Shown piece by piece: positions 45,989-55,107 of a stretch of 64,000 nucleotides of DNA. The position numbers and the translations under genes were made by a program. The notes beneath the pieces are model-generated. The model saw only the letters and a list, made by a program, of their open reading frames with translations, made no database searches and was not told the origin of the DNA. How positions within the stretch are numbered: the first letter of the stretch is position 1; each line of letters begins with the position of its first letter. Source of the stretch: Polaromonas sp. (GTDB lineage Bacteria; Pseudomonadota; Gammaproteobacteria; Burkholderiales; Burkholderiaceae_C); assembly GCF_029945925.1 (NCBI RefSeq), contig NZ_JAQSDN010000043.1, forward strand, positions 78,398-142,397, written 5' to 3'.

Positions 45989-47133
45989 CAGTTTCTTTTC
46001 TTGATGTGAATTAGCCGCTCATACAAATCAATGTATGAAAGAACGACAACATTCCACGTGAAATATTGGGAAACAAACCTTTTGATCATCAATCCAGCAG
46101 GCTTGATGATTTCAGGTTGCGATAACACATTCAGTAGCCCCTGCTCCAAGCCTTGAACTGAAGCAGGGACTATCCAGCCACCGCCTACTTCCTGCAACTG
46201 CTCAAAGCCGCACTGATCTGTCAACAGAACCGGAGTCCCGCACATACCGGCCTCGATGGCCACAATCGACATGGCCTCATGCCGGGAAGGCACCGCGAGG
46301 AGATCAGCAGCATGGTAGGCATCCGATTTTTCGCCGCCCCCCAAATAGCCGACAAAGTGGACACGCTGTTCAACCCCATGACTTTTAGCCATCGCCTTCA
46401 GCTGCTCCAACATGCCTCCATCAGGTCCCGCAAACACAAGATCAACATCGAGGATCCTGTCTTTGAGGATACAAAATGCCTCCAGCAGGAGGTCCGGGCC
46501 CTTTATCACGTTCAAGCGCCCGACAAAAAGAACAAAGCGCCGCGCACCGAGCGAATGCCTGCTGCGAAATTCTTTCGTGTTTTGGGATAAAAAATCGGAT
46601 TCCGCAATGCCATTAGGCAACACAACGACTTTCTCCGGCGCTATACCTGACGCAATAAAGTAATCTTTTTCCGCCTGCGTCACGGCAATGCATGTTGTAG
46701 CGTTTTTGACTATCCTTGATCCAACCGCCAGATTGTAAATTTTCTTCAGAAGTTTTGACCGCCCGAAAATGGAAAGTGCACCAGCCGGACAAACGACGTA
46801 AGGCTTTCTCGCCCTTTGGATGGCCCAGTAAACCACTGCGTTTAGCACCGTCCAGTGCCCGATCAGATGAACGATGTCGGATTCATCGACCAAGCGCTGG
46901 ATATGATGAAACGAAACCCGGGGCACATAAAAGCGCCGGAACAAGCAGGGCAGTGCAATTACTGCGCTATCGCCCAAGGCTTTTTTCCGTTGATCACTCA
47001 AGCCGGTATCTATGGTCAATATACGGCAGCGCACATCCGCCAACCCTAAAAATCTGGCCATCTGAAAGGTTCTCTCGGCTTCCCCGCCACCTGTCACCGG
47101 GTCAAAGTTGCTGCACACACTCAGGACATTCAT
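45988..47133 (-). CDS. glycosyltransferase family 4 protein
   Basis: NVLSVCSNFDPVTGGGEAERTFQMARFL; FVLFVGRLNVIKGPDLLLEAF; VPSRHEAMSIVAIEAGMCGTPVLLTD. Confidence 0.93.
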   Translation of the reverse strand: MNVLSVCSNFDPVTGGGEAERTFQMARFLGLADVRCRILTIDTGLSDQRKKALGDSAVIALPCLFRRFYVPRVSFHHIQRLVDESDIVHLIGHWTVLNAVVYWAIQRARKPYVVCPAGALSIFGRSKLLKKIYNLAVGSRIVKNATTCIAVTQAEKDYFIASGIAPEKVVVLPNGIAESDFLSQNTKEFRSRHSLGARRFVLFVGRLNVIKGPDLLLEAFCILKDRILDVDLVFAGPDGGMLEQLKAMAKSHGVEQRVHFVGYLGGGEKSDAYHAADLLAVPSRHEAMSIVAIEAGMCGTPVLLTDQCGFEQLQEVGGGWIVPASVQGLEQGLLNVLSQPEIIKPAGLMIKRFVSQYFTWNVVVLSYIDLYERLIHIKKRN

Positions 47134-47139
47134 GTCAGC

Positions 47140-48159
47140 TTATTTCTCGCCTGCAGTCTGGAGCCGTTCAGCGATCGCTGATGCCATGATGCGATAACCG
47201 GACGGACTGAGATGAGTATCGTTGGGAAGATAAAGATCAATGGTATTGGCTACATTTTTCTGAAACAGGTTTCGCAGATCGACCGAATCGACCCCGGCGG
47301 CTGCGATGGACGAAAAAATGTCAGGGTATTCGGCCGTGGCCGCCGCACGAAGCATATAAGAGCGGTAAACAGTTGACTTGTCTGGCACCACAACAATAAC
47401 CAGGCGCAATTTCCCCAGTCGGTTCTGGATATTTTTCAGGTTTTCAACAGCGGCAGCGATGTCCTGCTGAGTCCAGGTTTTTTTGCTGTCGTCCTCCGCG
47501 TAATACAAGAGCCTGTTTGCCTGGATATTCGAAAACAGGTTGGCATTTGAAAGAGGGACATTGATCGCCTCACCGGAATTGATGCTTCCCGCCTGCCAGC
47601 GTATGCGCAGGGCGTTTCCAGCCGTCTGGACAAGATAAAACGCGTCAAGCGTTACTCCAGGGATCAGGCTGGTTGACCGTGTTTTATCAGGTGCGGCGCT
47701 CGCCAGGGGTGTGCTGGATGCACACCTCCTGTCGCTTCTGAAAACTGGAACGAAGCTGCGTTCAGCTACCTCAATGATGATGGTCCGTACGTCCGAAGCA
47801 GTCTGCGCAACAACCCAGTTCAACCAGTTGTCGATACACCCCACATCCTTGAACTCAAATGACAGTGTTTCCAATTTGCTTGATTCGAAAAGGTACGACT
47901 GCCAGATATTCGGATGCGAAAAGGAGTCCCCCAGCACAAGGATCTGCTGATGAGTGAGCAAAGGGCCGTTTGCCTGTATCACTGGAGATGACTGCAAGAG
48001 GGTTGGACCAAAATCACGCTCGGGCCATTTGCCAATACGGGTAAGGTCACCCGAAAGCGGTTTAAAAAACAGTGATAAACCGATGGCAGCCAGCAACAGC
48101 ACAAGCGCCGTTCCGGAAAACCACGCGACATAAACCACAAAATTGCGATCAGGTTTCAT
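47140..48159 (-). CDS. SGNH-hydrolase/AlgX-like protein, probable partner of MBOAT O-acetyltransferase
   Basis: N-terminal TM, ILVLGDSFSHPNIWQ (GDS motif), LPNDTHLSPSGYRIMA; adjacent to MBOAT. Confidence 0.8.
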   Translation of the reverse strand: MKPDRNFVVYVAWFSGTALVLLLAAIGLSLFFKPLSGDLTRIGKWPERDFGPTLLQSSPVIQANGPLLTHQQILVLGDSFSHPNIWQSYLFESSKLETLSFEFKDVGCIDNWLNWVVAQTASDVRTIIIEVAERSFVPVFRSDRRCASSTPLASAAPDKTRSTSLIPGVTLDAFYLVQTAGNALRIRWQAGSINSGEAINVPLSNANLFSNIQANRLLYYAEDDSKKTWTQQDIAAAVENLKNIQNRLGKLRLVIVVVPDKSTVYRSYMLRAAATAEYPDIFSSIAAAGVDSVDLRNLFQKNVANTIDLYLPNDTHLSPSGYRIMASAIAERLQTAGEK

Positions 48160-49733
48160 CAAAACTGGTAGTAAAGAAATGGGCTTACCTTGTCGAGCTT
48201 GCTTACTGCCAGATAAAACAGGCACCCAAGCAAAATTCCAACCCAGGGTTTGGGTTGCCAGGCAAGCGTCCACTTGCCCAAACCAGCCTTGGCTCGACCT
48301 TGCCCGTCATAGTTGAACAGCTCCTGGCAGTTGGGCGCCAGCCAGACAATGAACATACCCGCCAGCAGCAACCTGGCAAATGGACCAATACCGCCCATGG
48401 CACCCATGGCGGGAATATTGATAAAAACGCCGTCAAAACTCACTCCGGACGGTAGAAATCGGCCGAGGGCTCCAATACTTTCGACAACCGCGCCCACTTT
48501 GGACGGCAGGGAAATCCCGCCATAGCCAAAGCACCCCTTCAGCAGCAGGACGGCCGCGTTGAAAGAATCTGCCCGAAAAAAAATCCAGGCGACTACCACA
48601 CATACAAATGTCAATGCCGCCGCGACGAAACGGTAACTTTTCCCCTGAATGCCTTGGACAGGGAGCCATTTTCCAAAAATACTGCGCCAAGCATGATTAA
48701 TAACCAGATATACCCCGTGCAACGCTCCCCATATAACGAAGGTCCAGTTTGCCCCGTGCCACAATCCCCCCAGCACCATGGTGACCACGAGATTGACATG
48801 GCGCCAGGTGGCGCCTTTACGGTTTCCCCCAAGAGGAATGTAGAGGTAATCACGGAGGAATTGCGAAAGTGTCATGTGCCAGCGCCGCCAGAATTCAATG
48901 ATGCTGGACGCTTTGTAGGGTGAGTTGAAGTTGATGGGCAGCTTGATTCCAAACAGCAATGAGACTCCGATAGCCATGTCGCAATAGCCAGAAAAATCAA
49001 AGTACAGCTGCAGGGTAAAAGCCAGCGCGCCTGTCCATGCCTCAATGAAATCAGGCTGAATTCCCCGCTCCGCGGCGGAAAATACAGGGCCTGTGTATTC
49101 GGCAAAACTGTCCGCAAGAAGCACTTTCTTGACCAGACCTATTGTAAAAATACTCAACCCAACAGCGACATTGTCCAGCCGTATTCGATAAGTCTCGCTG
49201 CGGGCGAACTGGGGCATCATTTGCCCGTGATGAAGTACCGGACCAGCGATCAAGTGCGGGAAGTAGGTGACGAACAACAGGTAGTGATTGAAGTTGTATT
49301 CACGAGCGATGCCTCTGTGAACATCAACCAGATAGGCTATCTGGGTAAATGTGAAGAACGAGATTCCAAGAGGCAGGACGATGCTGACAAAAGAGATCGA
49401 ATCACCACTGATGGCATTGATATTGCCAATGAAAAAGTTCGCATATTTGTAAAATCCCAACAACGCCAGGTTCACGACAACGGCAAGAACCAGGAATGAC
49501 TTGGCTCGCGTGCGCGTCAGTGCGTGGCCAACCAAGTAGCCCATGCTGTAGTTAAAAACAATGGAAAACAGCAGCAACCAGATATATTTGGGTGACCACC
49601 AGCCATAAAAAAACAGCGAAGCCAGCGAGAGCCACAGCGCACTGATGTTGTGCCCAAAACGCGCAAGAAAGAAAAAACCTGCAAATACAACCGGCAAAAA
49701 TAGGAACAAGAATTCGTAGGAGTTGAAAAGCAC
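48159..49733 (-). CDS. MBOAT family membrane O-acyltransferase (AlgI-like)
   Basis: MLFNSYEFLFLFLPVVFAGFFFLARFG; FWRRWHMTLSQFLRDYLYIPLGGNRKG; VTMVLGGLWHGANWTFVIWGALHG. Confidence 0.95.
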   Translation of the reverse strand: MLFNSYEFLFLFLPVVFAGFFFLARFGHNISALWLSLASLFFYGWWSPKYIWLLLFSIVFNYSMGYLVGHALTRTRAKSFLVLAVVVNLALLGFYKYANFFIGNINAISGDSISFVSIVLPLGISFFTFTQIAYLVDVHRGIAREYNFNHYLLFVTYFPHLIAGPVLHHGQMMPQFARSETYRIRLDNVAVGLSIFTIGLVKKVLLADSFAEYTGPVFSAAERGIQPDFIEAWTGALAFTLQLYFDFSGYCDMAIGVSLLFGIKLPINFNSPYKASSIIEFWRRWHMTLSQFLRDYLYIPLGGNRKGATWRHVNLVVTMVLGGLWHGANWTFVIWGALHGVYLVINHAWRSIFGKWLPVQGIQGKSYRFVAAALTFVCVVVAWIFFRADSFNAAVLLLKGCFGYGGISLPSKVGAVVESIGALGRFLPSGVSFDGVFINIPAMGAMGGIGPFARLLLAGMFIVWLAPNCQELFNYDGQGRAKAGLGKWTLAWQPKPWVGILLGCLFYLAVSKLDKVSPFLYYQF

Positions 49734-49737
49734 GCGA

Positions 49738-50862
49738 CTACCCTACAACCCGTTTGAGTGCCTCGAGGTACTGGAGACCCCATTTGGTATCCGGCTCAAG
49801 ATAGTTCCCTTCAGCCCATTCATTCCAGGATTTCAGAAAAACAATTCTGTGCTCTTCTTCGCGGCCAGCGACAGCCTGGACAGCATCCCGTAAATGTTGC
49901 TCAAAAAGTTGAGGGGTTGAATTTGCCAGGACCAGCCCCTTGCGCCCTTTTCTGGGCGTGTTGTCCCAGTTAGGGAAAACGCAGGGATAAGCCTCACAGT
50001 CGAGTTGATTGAGGTCTGGCACCAAGTGCTTGATGGCTTCACGATATTCGACCACACGGGGTCCGCCCAACGGCAGTCTTCGGCGAATGCCCCAGGCGAT
50101 TCTTGAAACTTCATTGACGACCGCATTTGAGGTGTTGGTTACAGCCAGCGTGGACATTGTCACGGCATCCAGTCCCAGTTCCGTGGCGCTCTCAAAATCC
50201 AGCATGTTGATCCCGACGATATGCAGACCAGGGAGGCCTGCTTTTAACGCCAGTCCACGCCAGAAGTCAAATCGCCTTTTGGCCTCCGGCACATCGGTAG
50301 GCTTGAAAATGACAAGCATGGGTTTGCCATCAACCCTGATGTAACGATGATCTGCGAACGCCTTCAGCAGGTACTCGAAATGCGCCCTATCATCCTCTTC
50401 CCCAGGATAGGTCTGATCGATCAACAACCGGTGAGGCTCATCCTTCCAGATACCGCTCCATGAGTGATTGGCCCAACCCAGGCAGAACGGAAAATCTGGC
50501 TGGCCTGAGTGCAGGACTTCATTGAAAGGCCGCTCCAGCATGCGGCGACCTCCAAACCAATAGTGCCAATAACAAAAGCCCTCAACACCGAAACTCGCGG
50601 CCATCTCTGCCTGCGCAACTCTGGTTTCCGGCAGTCTTAAATCATAAAATCCCAGATCTGCGGGGACGCGGGGCTGCTCATGCCCTTTGAACAAGGCCTT
50701 TGCGCTGGCAACATTGGTCCACTCGGTAAACCCCTTACCCCACCACAAATCGTTTTCGGGAGTCGGATGGAACTGAGGCAAATAAAAGGCAATAATGCGG
50801 GCCGTTTTTTCCGGACCAGAACAATGCGGCAAATCACCTTGACCCGGGGCGGCGTTATGCAA
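49738..50862 (-). CDS. glycoside hydrolase family 99-like (WbsX) protein
   Basis: IAFYLPQFHPTPENDLWWGKGFTEWTNVASAKALFKGHEQPRVPADLGFYDLR; FLKSWNEWAEGNYLEPD. Confidence 0.93.
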   Translation of the reverse strand: MHNAAPGQGDLPHCSGPEKTARIIAFYLPQFHPTPENDLWWGKGFTEWTNVASAKALFKGHEQPRVPADLGFYDLRLPETRVAQAEMAASFGVEGFCYWHYWFGGRRMLERPFNEVLHSGQPDFPFCLGWANHSWSGIWKDEPHRLLIDQTYPGEEDDRAHFEYLLKAFADHRYIRVDGKPMLVIFKPTDVPEAKRRFDFWRGLALKAGLPGLHIVGINMLDFESATELGLDAVTMSTLAVTNTSNAVVNEVSRIAWGIRRRLPLGGPRVVEYREAIKHLVPDLNQLDCEAYPCVFPNWDNTPRKGRKGLVLANSTPQLFEQHLRDAVQAVAGREEEHRIVFLKSWNEWAEGNYLEPDTKWGLQYLEALKRVVG

Positions 50863-52096
50863 TTTTTACCACCTCAACTTCAGGTAACGGGAACACCAAG
50901 TTCATACCTGAAAATTTCTTGTTGCTGACAAAAAAACTTCTGAAGTGCCAAGGCAACACCATGACGTAGTCGGGGGTTTTGGCGAGCAACTCGGCCTCGG
51001 GAATAATGGGTATCCAGGTTCCGGGCGTAAAACAGCCGAATTTTTCAGAATTGACCTCCCCTACAAACGGGATCTCATTTTCAGTCAAATTACAGTACTG
51101 CAGAAGGACATTTCCCTTGGTGGACGCACCCAAAGCAGCGACCGTTTTGCCTTCAGCTCGGGCCACTTGGAGAAACGCAAGCAAATCACGTCTGGTACGA
51201 GCCGCACGATCAGCAAAGGCATGAAAAGGCGCAAGCGTGTCAAGCCCCCTTGAACGCTCAGTGTCGAGAATTTTCTGGACCGCCGGCACCGGGACTTCGT
51301 CTCCTGAACCTTTTGCCACGGTGATCGAGAAACTGCCCCCGTTTACATCATTGAACTCAACATCCAGAATCCTGAATCCAACCCGATCAGCCATCCACTT
51401 GATCTGGCTCAACGCGTAAAACTCCAGATGTTCATGGCACACCGTGTCATAGGAGTTGGTGTCCAGCATTGTCGGCATGTAGCTCTGCTCAAATACCCAG
51501 ATCCCGTCATCGGCCAGAACTTCATGAACTTCCTGCATAAAAGCCATCGGGGCTTCCAGGTCGTAAAACATCGAGAATGAAGTAACGACCTTGGCCTTTT
51601 TCCCTGGAAAGCGTTCTTTGACCAGGGCGGCCGAGAAAAAGTCGGGGATCAAATCAATATGTTTTGGGTAATAGGCGTGGAATTTGATGCCCGTTGGATC
51701 GATCCCTGCAAGCACAAGCCCCTCGGATGGATAAGCCTTCAATGTAGTGCTGTCGTTGCTCCCAATATCCAGAACCAGGTCACCGGCACGCAGGTCGACT
51801 TGCCCAAGGATTCTTTTGACCTTGCCATGCAAGTGCGCCACCATGCTGGCGTTGAGGCCTGAGCGGTATCCATAATTCTCGCCGTACATTTCGGCAAGAT
51901 CGTAGGAGTGCTCCATCTGCAATAGACCACAAGTCTCGGAGCCGCCCACGCATTTCACCAGCCGCAGTGGGCCGATTGTCACGTTTGCATTTTTTTTTCG
52001 GGGAAACACTCCTGTGAGCATTTGCTCGCCCAAATCCAGTACGCATTCGAGTTGCGTATTGCCACAGATCCTGCACTTACTGACCTTTTTGTACAT
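50855..52096 (-). CDS. class I SAM-dependent (sugar C-)methyltransferase with N-terminal zinc-binding motif
   Basis: CRICGNTQLECVLDLGEQMLTGVF N-terminal Cys cluster; VLDIGSNDSTTLKAYP; C-terminal C-methyltransferase domain. Confidence 0.9.
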   Translation of the reverse strand: MYKKVSKCRICGNTQLECVLDLGEQMLTGVFPRKKNANVTIGPLRLVKCVGGSETCGLLQMEHSYDLAEMYGENYGYRSGLNASMVAHLHGKVKRILGQVDLRAGDLVLDIGSNDSTTLKAYPSEGLVLAGIDPTGIKFHAYYPKHIDLIPDFFSAALVKERFPGKKAKVVTSFSMFYDLEAPMAFMQEVHEVLADDGIWVFEQSYMPTMLDTNSYDTVCHEHLEFYALSQIKWMADRVGFRILDVEFNDVNGGSFSITVAKGSGDEVPVPAVQKILDTERSRGLDTLAPFHAFADRAARTRRDLLAFLQVARAEGKTVAALGASTKGNVLLQYCNLTENEIPFVGEVNSEKFGCFTPGTWIPIIPEAELLAKTPDYVMVLPWHFRSFFVSNKKFSGMNLVFPLPEVEVVKIA

Positions 52097-52117
52097 TGTT
52101 AATGTCCTGTTAAATAT

Positions 52118-53083
52118 TCATGTTTTTGCATCGAGCAATTGCAGATCAGCATCGACCATCATGCTTACAAGCGTCCTGAATCCAATCTCGGGACTCCAGC
52201 CCAGCTCACGCTTGGCCTTCGCGGCTGACCCCACGAGCAAGGCCGGTTCATTCGGGCGATAAGAATCCTCACCTTCCCGCACGTAGTCCCGATAGTCGAG
52301 TCCGAGATGTGCAAACGCATACTCACATAGTTCCCGCACTGAATGACTTTCGCCTGTGCACACAACATAGTCATCCGGGCGAGATTGTTGCAACATCAAC
52401 CACATTGCGCGGACATAATCTCCGGCAAATCCCCAGTCGCGCCGCGCATCCAGGTTGCCGAGACTCAATTGCGTTCCAAGCCCTAATTTTATTCTCGCGG
52501 CTTCGTATGTAATCTTCCTGGTGACAAACGACAGACCTCGACGGGGACTTTCGTGGTTGAACAAAATGGCTGAAGCTGCGAACATATCGTAGCGCTGGCG
52601 ATAAATGCGAATCGAGGCATCCGCAAAAACCTTTGCAGCGCCGTAAGGGCTTCGAGGATTCGTACGTGTGCATTCCGTTTGAGGGCTTTCAACAGCCTCG
52701 CCAAAAATTTCACGGCTTGAAGCTTGGCATAACCGGATTTCAGTATCTACTTCCCGTATGGCCTCAAGGATGCGCAACACAGCCAATCCGTTGACGTCAC
52801 CAATTCCCACAGGGTCGTCATACATGCCGGAGCCTGACGAATAGGCTGCAAGATTGTAAATCTCTGAAGGTTTGACACGTTCGATCACCTCCTTCATTTC
52901 AGCCTGGCTAGACATGTTCCACTTCACCAACTCGACTCTTTGCGCCAGCTCTACCGGAAGCTTTGCACGAGCAACGCCTACATCCCGCACCGCCCCAATC
53001 ACACGGTACGCTTTCCCGAGCAACAGCTCGGCCAAATAACAGCCGTCCTGCCCCGTTATTCCGGTAATCAGTGCAACTTTCAT
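52118..53083 (-). CDS. GDP-mannose 4,6-dehydratase-like SDR (divergent, 321 aa)
   Basis: [82 protein letters not shown]. Confidence 0.88.
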   Translation of the reverse strand: MKVALITGITGQDGCYLAELLLGKAYRVIGAVRDVGVARAKLPVELAQRVELVKWNMSSQAEMKEVIERVKPSEIYNLAAYSSGSGMYDDPVGIGDVNGLAVLRILEAIREVDTEIRLCQASSREIFGEAVESPQTECTRTNPRSPYGAAKVFADASIRIYRQRYDMFAASAILFNHESPRRGLSFVTRKITYEAARIKLGLGTQLSLGNLDARRDWGFAGDYVRAMWLMLQQSRPDDYVVCTGESHSVRELCEYAFAHLGLDYRDYVREGEDSYRPNEPALLVGSAAKAKRELGWSPEIGFRTLVSMMVDADLQLLDAKT

Positions 53084-54148
53084 TCAGGACAAGGGCTTCA
53101 CGCCAAAAGCCTTAGCCAGCCTGAAGCTGGCTGCTGTCGCGTGCCGGCTGTGGAGCAGGTCGTATAAAGCCATTCCGGAGGTTTTGGCCCTCAGGGAAAA
53201 ATATAAAACCATGATGAAGTTGGCTGCAGAAGCAGGAAACCGGCTTATCAGCCAGGCAGTCCGACTTTCCAGACCGCGCCTGCTCTCTGGCCAGAACTTG
53301 CGAAATTCATTGATGGAATAAGAACCCATAGCTCTCTGGTGAAACAATGCCTTGACACTGCGCCATGGTTGCTTGCGGCAAACCGCGCGCTTGGCATCGT
53401 CCGAATACTCAGGAAATGACCATATGAGTTGAGGCCACTTGAACATCCAGATTTCAAACCCGCGCGGGGTCCACATCGCGTTGCCGTAGCGAATTTCGAT
53501 CAATGGATCGCTGATGACAAGAACGTCGTCAATGGAGGGCTTTTGAAATATGACGCCTACATGAATGAAGAGAGATCCATAGTAGGCAGGTCGCTCCCTG
53601 GTCATCCATTTTTCTCTTTTGATGACGACACAGCCAATAAACGAAAGGTATGAACCAACCTCTCTGAGAAATTCATCCTTTCGGGAACCGGAATAACAAA
53701 CATCCTCCAAGAAATCAAGACGCCGCTTTTCCATGACCACCGAAAGATCAGCGCTCCTTACCTCCGCATTCACCACGATCAGATCGGGACTGGCCTTCAT
53801 CGCGGTCAAAACCCGTTGAATAGCACCGGGCTTCAGCAGGTCATCATCCGTCATCAGCCAGCAGTATTTCCCTGTGGCGTAGGCGACAGCCTTGTCGTAA
53901 TCGGCGTCCACGCCCGAATTGGTCAACTCACGACGATAAACAATTTGCGGATAGCGTGCGCAATATTGCGCCATCACCTCGGCCGTATTGTCCGGCGAGG
54001 CGCCATCAACGATGACAAGCTGAACACCGTCTTCGATCTGATCCACGATCGAGTCGAGGGTTTTTCCAATGAAGCGAGCTCTATTCAATGTCGCTATGCA
54101 TATGGACAACTCAAACATGGTAGACGGTAATGGCCGAGAATCAATCAT
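53084..54148 (-). CDS. glycosyltransferase family 2 protein (abequosyltransferase-like)
   Basis: LSICIATLNRARFIGKTLDSIVDQI; GKYCWLMTDDDLLKPGAI. Confidence 0.9.
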   Translation of the reverse strand: MIDSRPLPSTMFELSICIATLNRARFIGKTLDSIVDQIEDGVQLVIVDGASPDNTAEVMAQYCARYPQIVYRRELTNSGVDADYDKAVAYATGKYCWLMTDDDLLKPGAIQRVLTAMKASPDLIVVNAEVRSADLSVVMEKRRLDFLEDVCYSGSRKDEFLREVGSYLSFIGCVVIKREKWMTRERPAYYGSLFIHVGVIFQKPSIDDVLVISDPLIEIRYGNAMWTPRGFEIWMFKWPQLIWSFPEYSDDAKRAVCRKQPWRSVKALFHQRAMGSYSINEFRKFWPESRRGLESRTAWLISRFPASAANFIMVLYFSLRAKTSGMALYDLLHSRHATAASFRLAKAFGVKPLS

Positions 54149-54233
54149 TTACAACACAGCAGAAATTGAACGTACGACTGAAATGTCAATTAAGTACTTC
54201 AGTTTACCTTTTTAGATTACAGACAATATCTTA

Positions 54234-55082
54234 TTAAATCACTACGAATTTCTGGTCCGCAATTAATTCAAACTGCTCAGCGCTTGATTTTCTGAATTTC
54301 TTGAATTGCGATTTATTTTCCGCAAACTTCAATCCCTCTACTCCATCCAGGAAACTTTCATCAAAACAATCTGGGTCTACAAAAAATCCGTTTACGCCAT
54401 TTCGATCAACCGTAATAAACTGATAGCCGTAGGATTTGAAAAAATTCGTCCAGCCAGAAATGGAGACGCCGTAGTAGAGATGGCTGGGGTGGGCCTTTGT
54501 GAACACAAAGTCGGACTGATATTCGACCGTTGTGCTCCGCTCGGGACCATAAACAGAATTGTATTCAACTACAAATATTTTCGGCCTGAAGCCATTATCG
54601 AAAATGGCTTTTGCAATATAATAGTCATTGCCATCAATATCGAGCGAGAACACATCCGGGTCATGGTGAAATGCCAGCGCTTTAATGTCACGCACACTTT
54701 CTACGGTAACAAACATGTCGCGAATCTCCGCGCCAATGCTATAGCCAATAACCGTTCTTTTGGCCCGCTCCACCAAATGGGCGCTGCCTTCAATCAGTAG
54801 CCCACTGTATTTTTCGGCGACCAGCAGCCACCCGGTGTTGTTTTCAATGCCGTCAGCAGCACCGATCTCGATAAAGTAGCGATTGCTGCGGAGCAATTGC
54901 TTGCGCAATACATCAAGAATTCCGTCTTCGCCGTTCTGGCTGAAACCTGAGAACTCCCAACTCCCGGGCTTGCTCAAGTCTATATTTCGCGCGCCCATCA
55001 TTGCGGCGCCTTTACTCAATGCAATAGCTATACGCTGCCTGTCTCGCATGTCAAGCAGATAATTAGTGGCTTTTCTGATCAT
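54234..55082 (-). CDS. FkbM-like methyltransferase-fold protein, function unknown
   Basis: FSQNGEDGILDVLRKQLLRSNRYFIEIGAADGIENNTGWLLVAEKYSGLLIEG; AT-rich segment. Confidence 0.7.
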   Translation of the reverse strand: MIRKATNYLLDMRDRQRIAIALSKGAAMMGARNIDLSKPGSWEFSGFSQNGEDGILDVLRKQLLRSNRYFIEIGAADGIENNTGWLLVAEKYSGLLIEGSAHLVERAKRTVIGYSIGAEIRDMFVTVESVRDIKALAFHHDPDVFSLDIDGNDYYIAKAIFDNGFRPKIFVVEYNSVYGPERSTTVEYQSDFVFTKAHPSHLYYGVSISGWTNFFKSYGYQFITVDRNGVNGFFVDPDCFDESFLDGVEGLKFAENKSQFKKFRKSSAEQFELIADQKFVVI

Positions 55083-55107
55083 ACTTTTTTCGTTATAAAA
55101 ATCAAAT

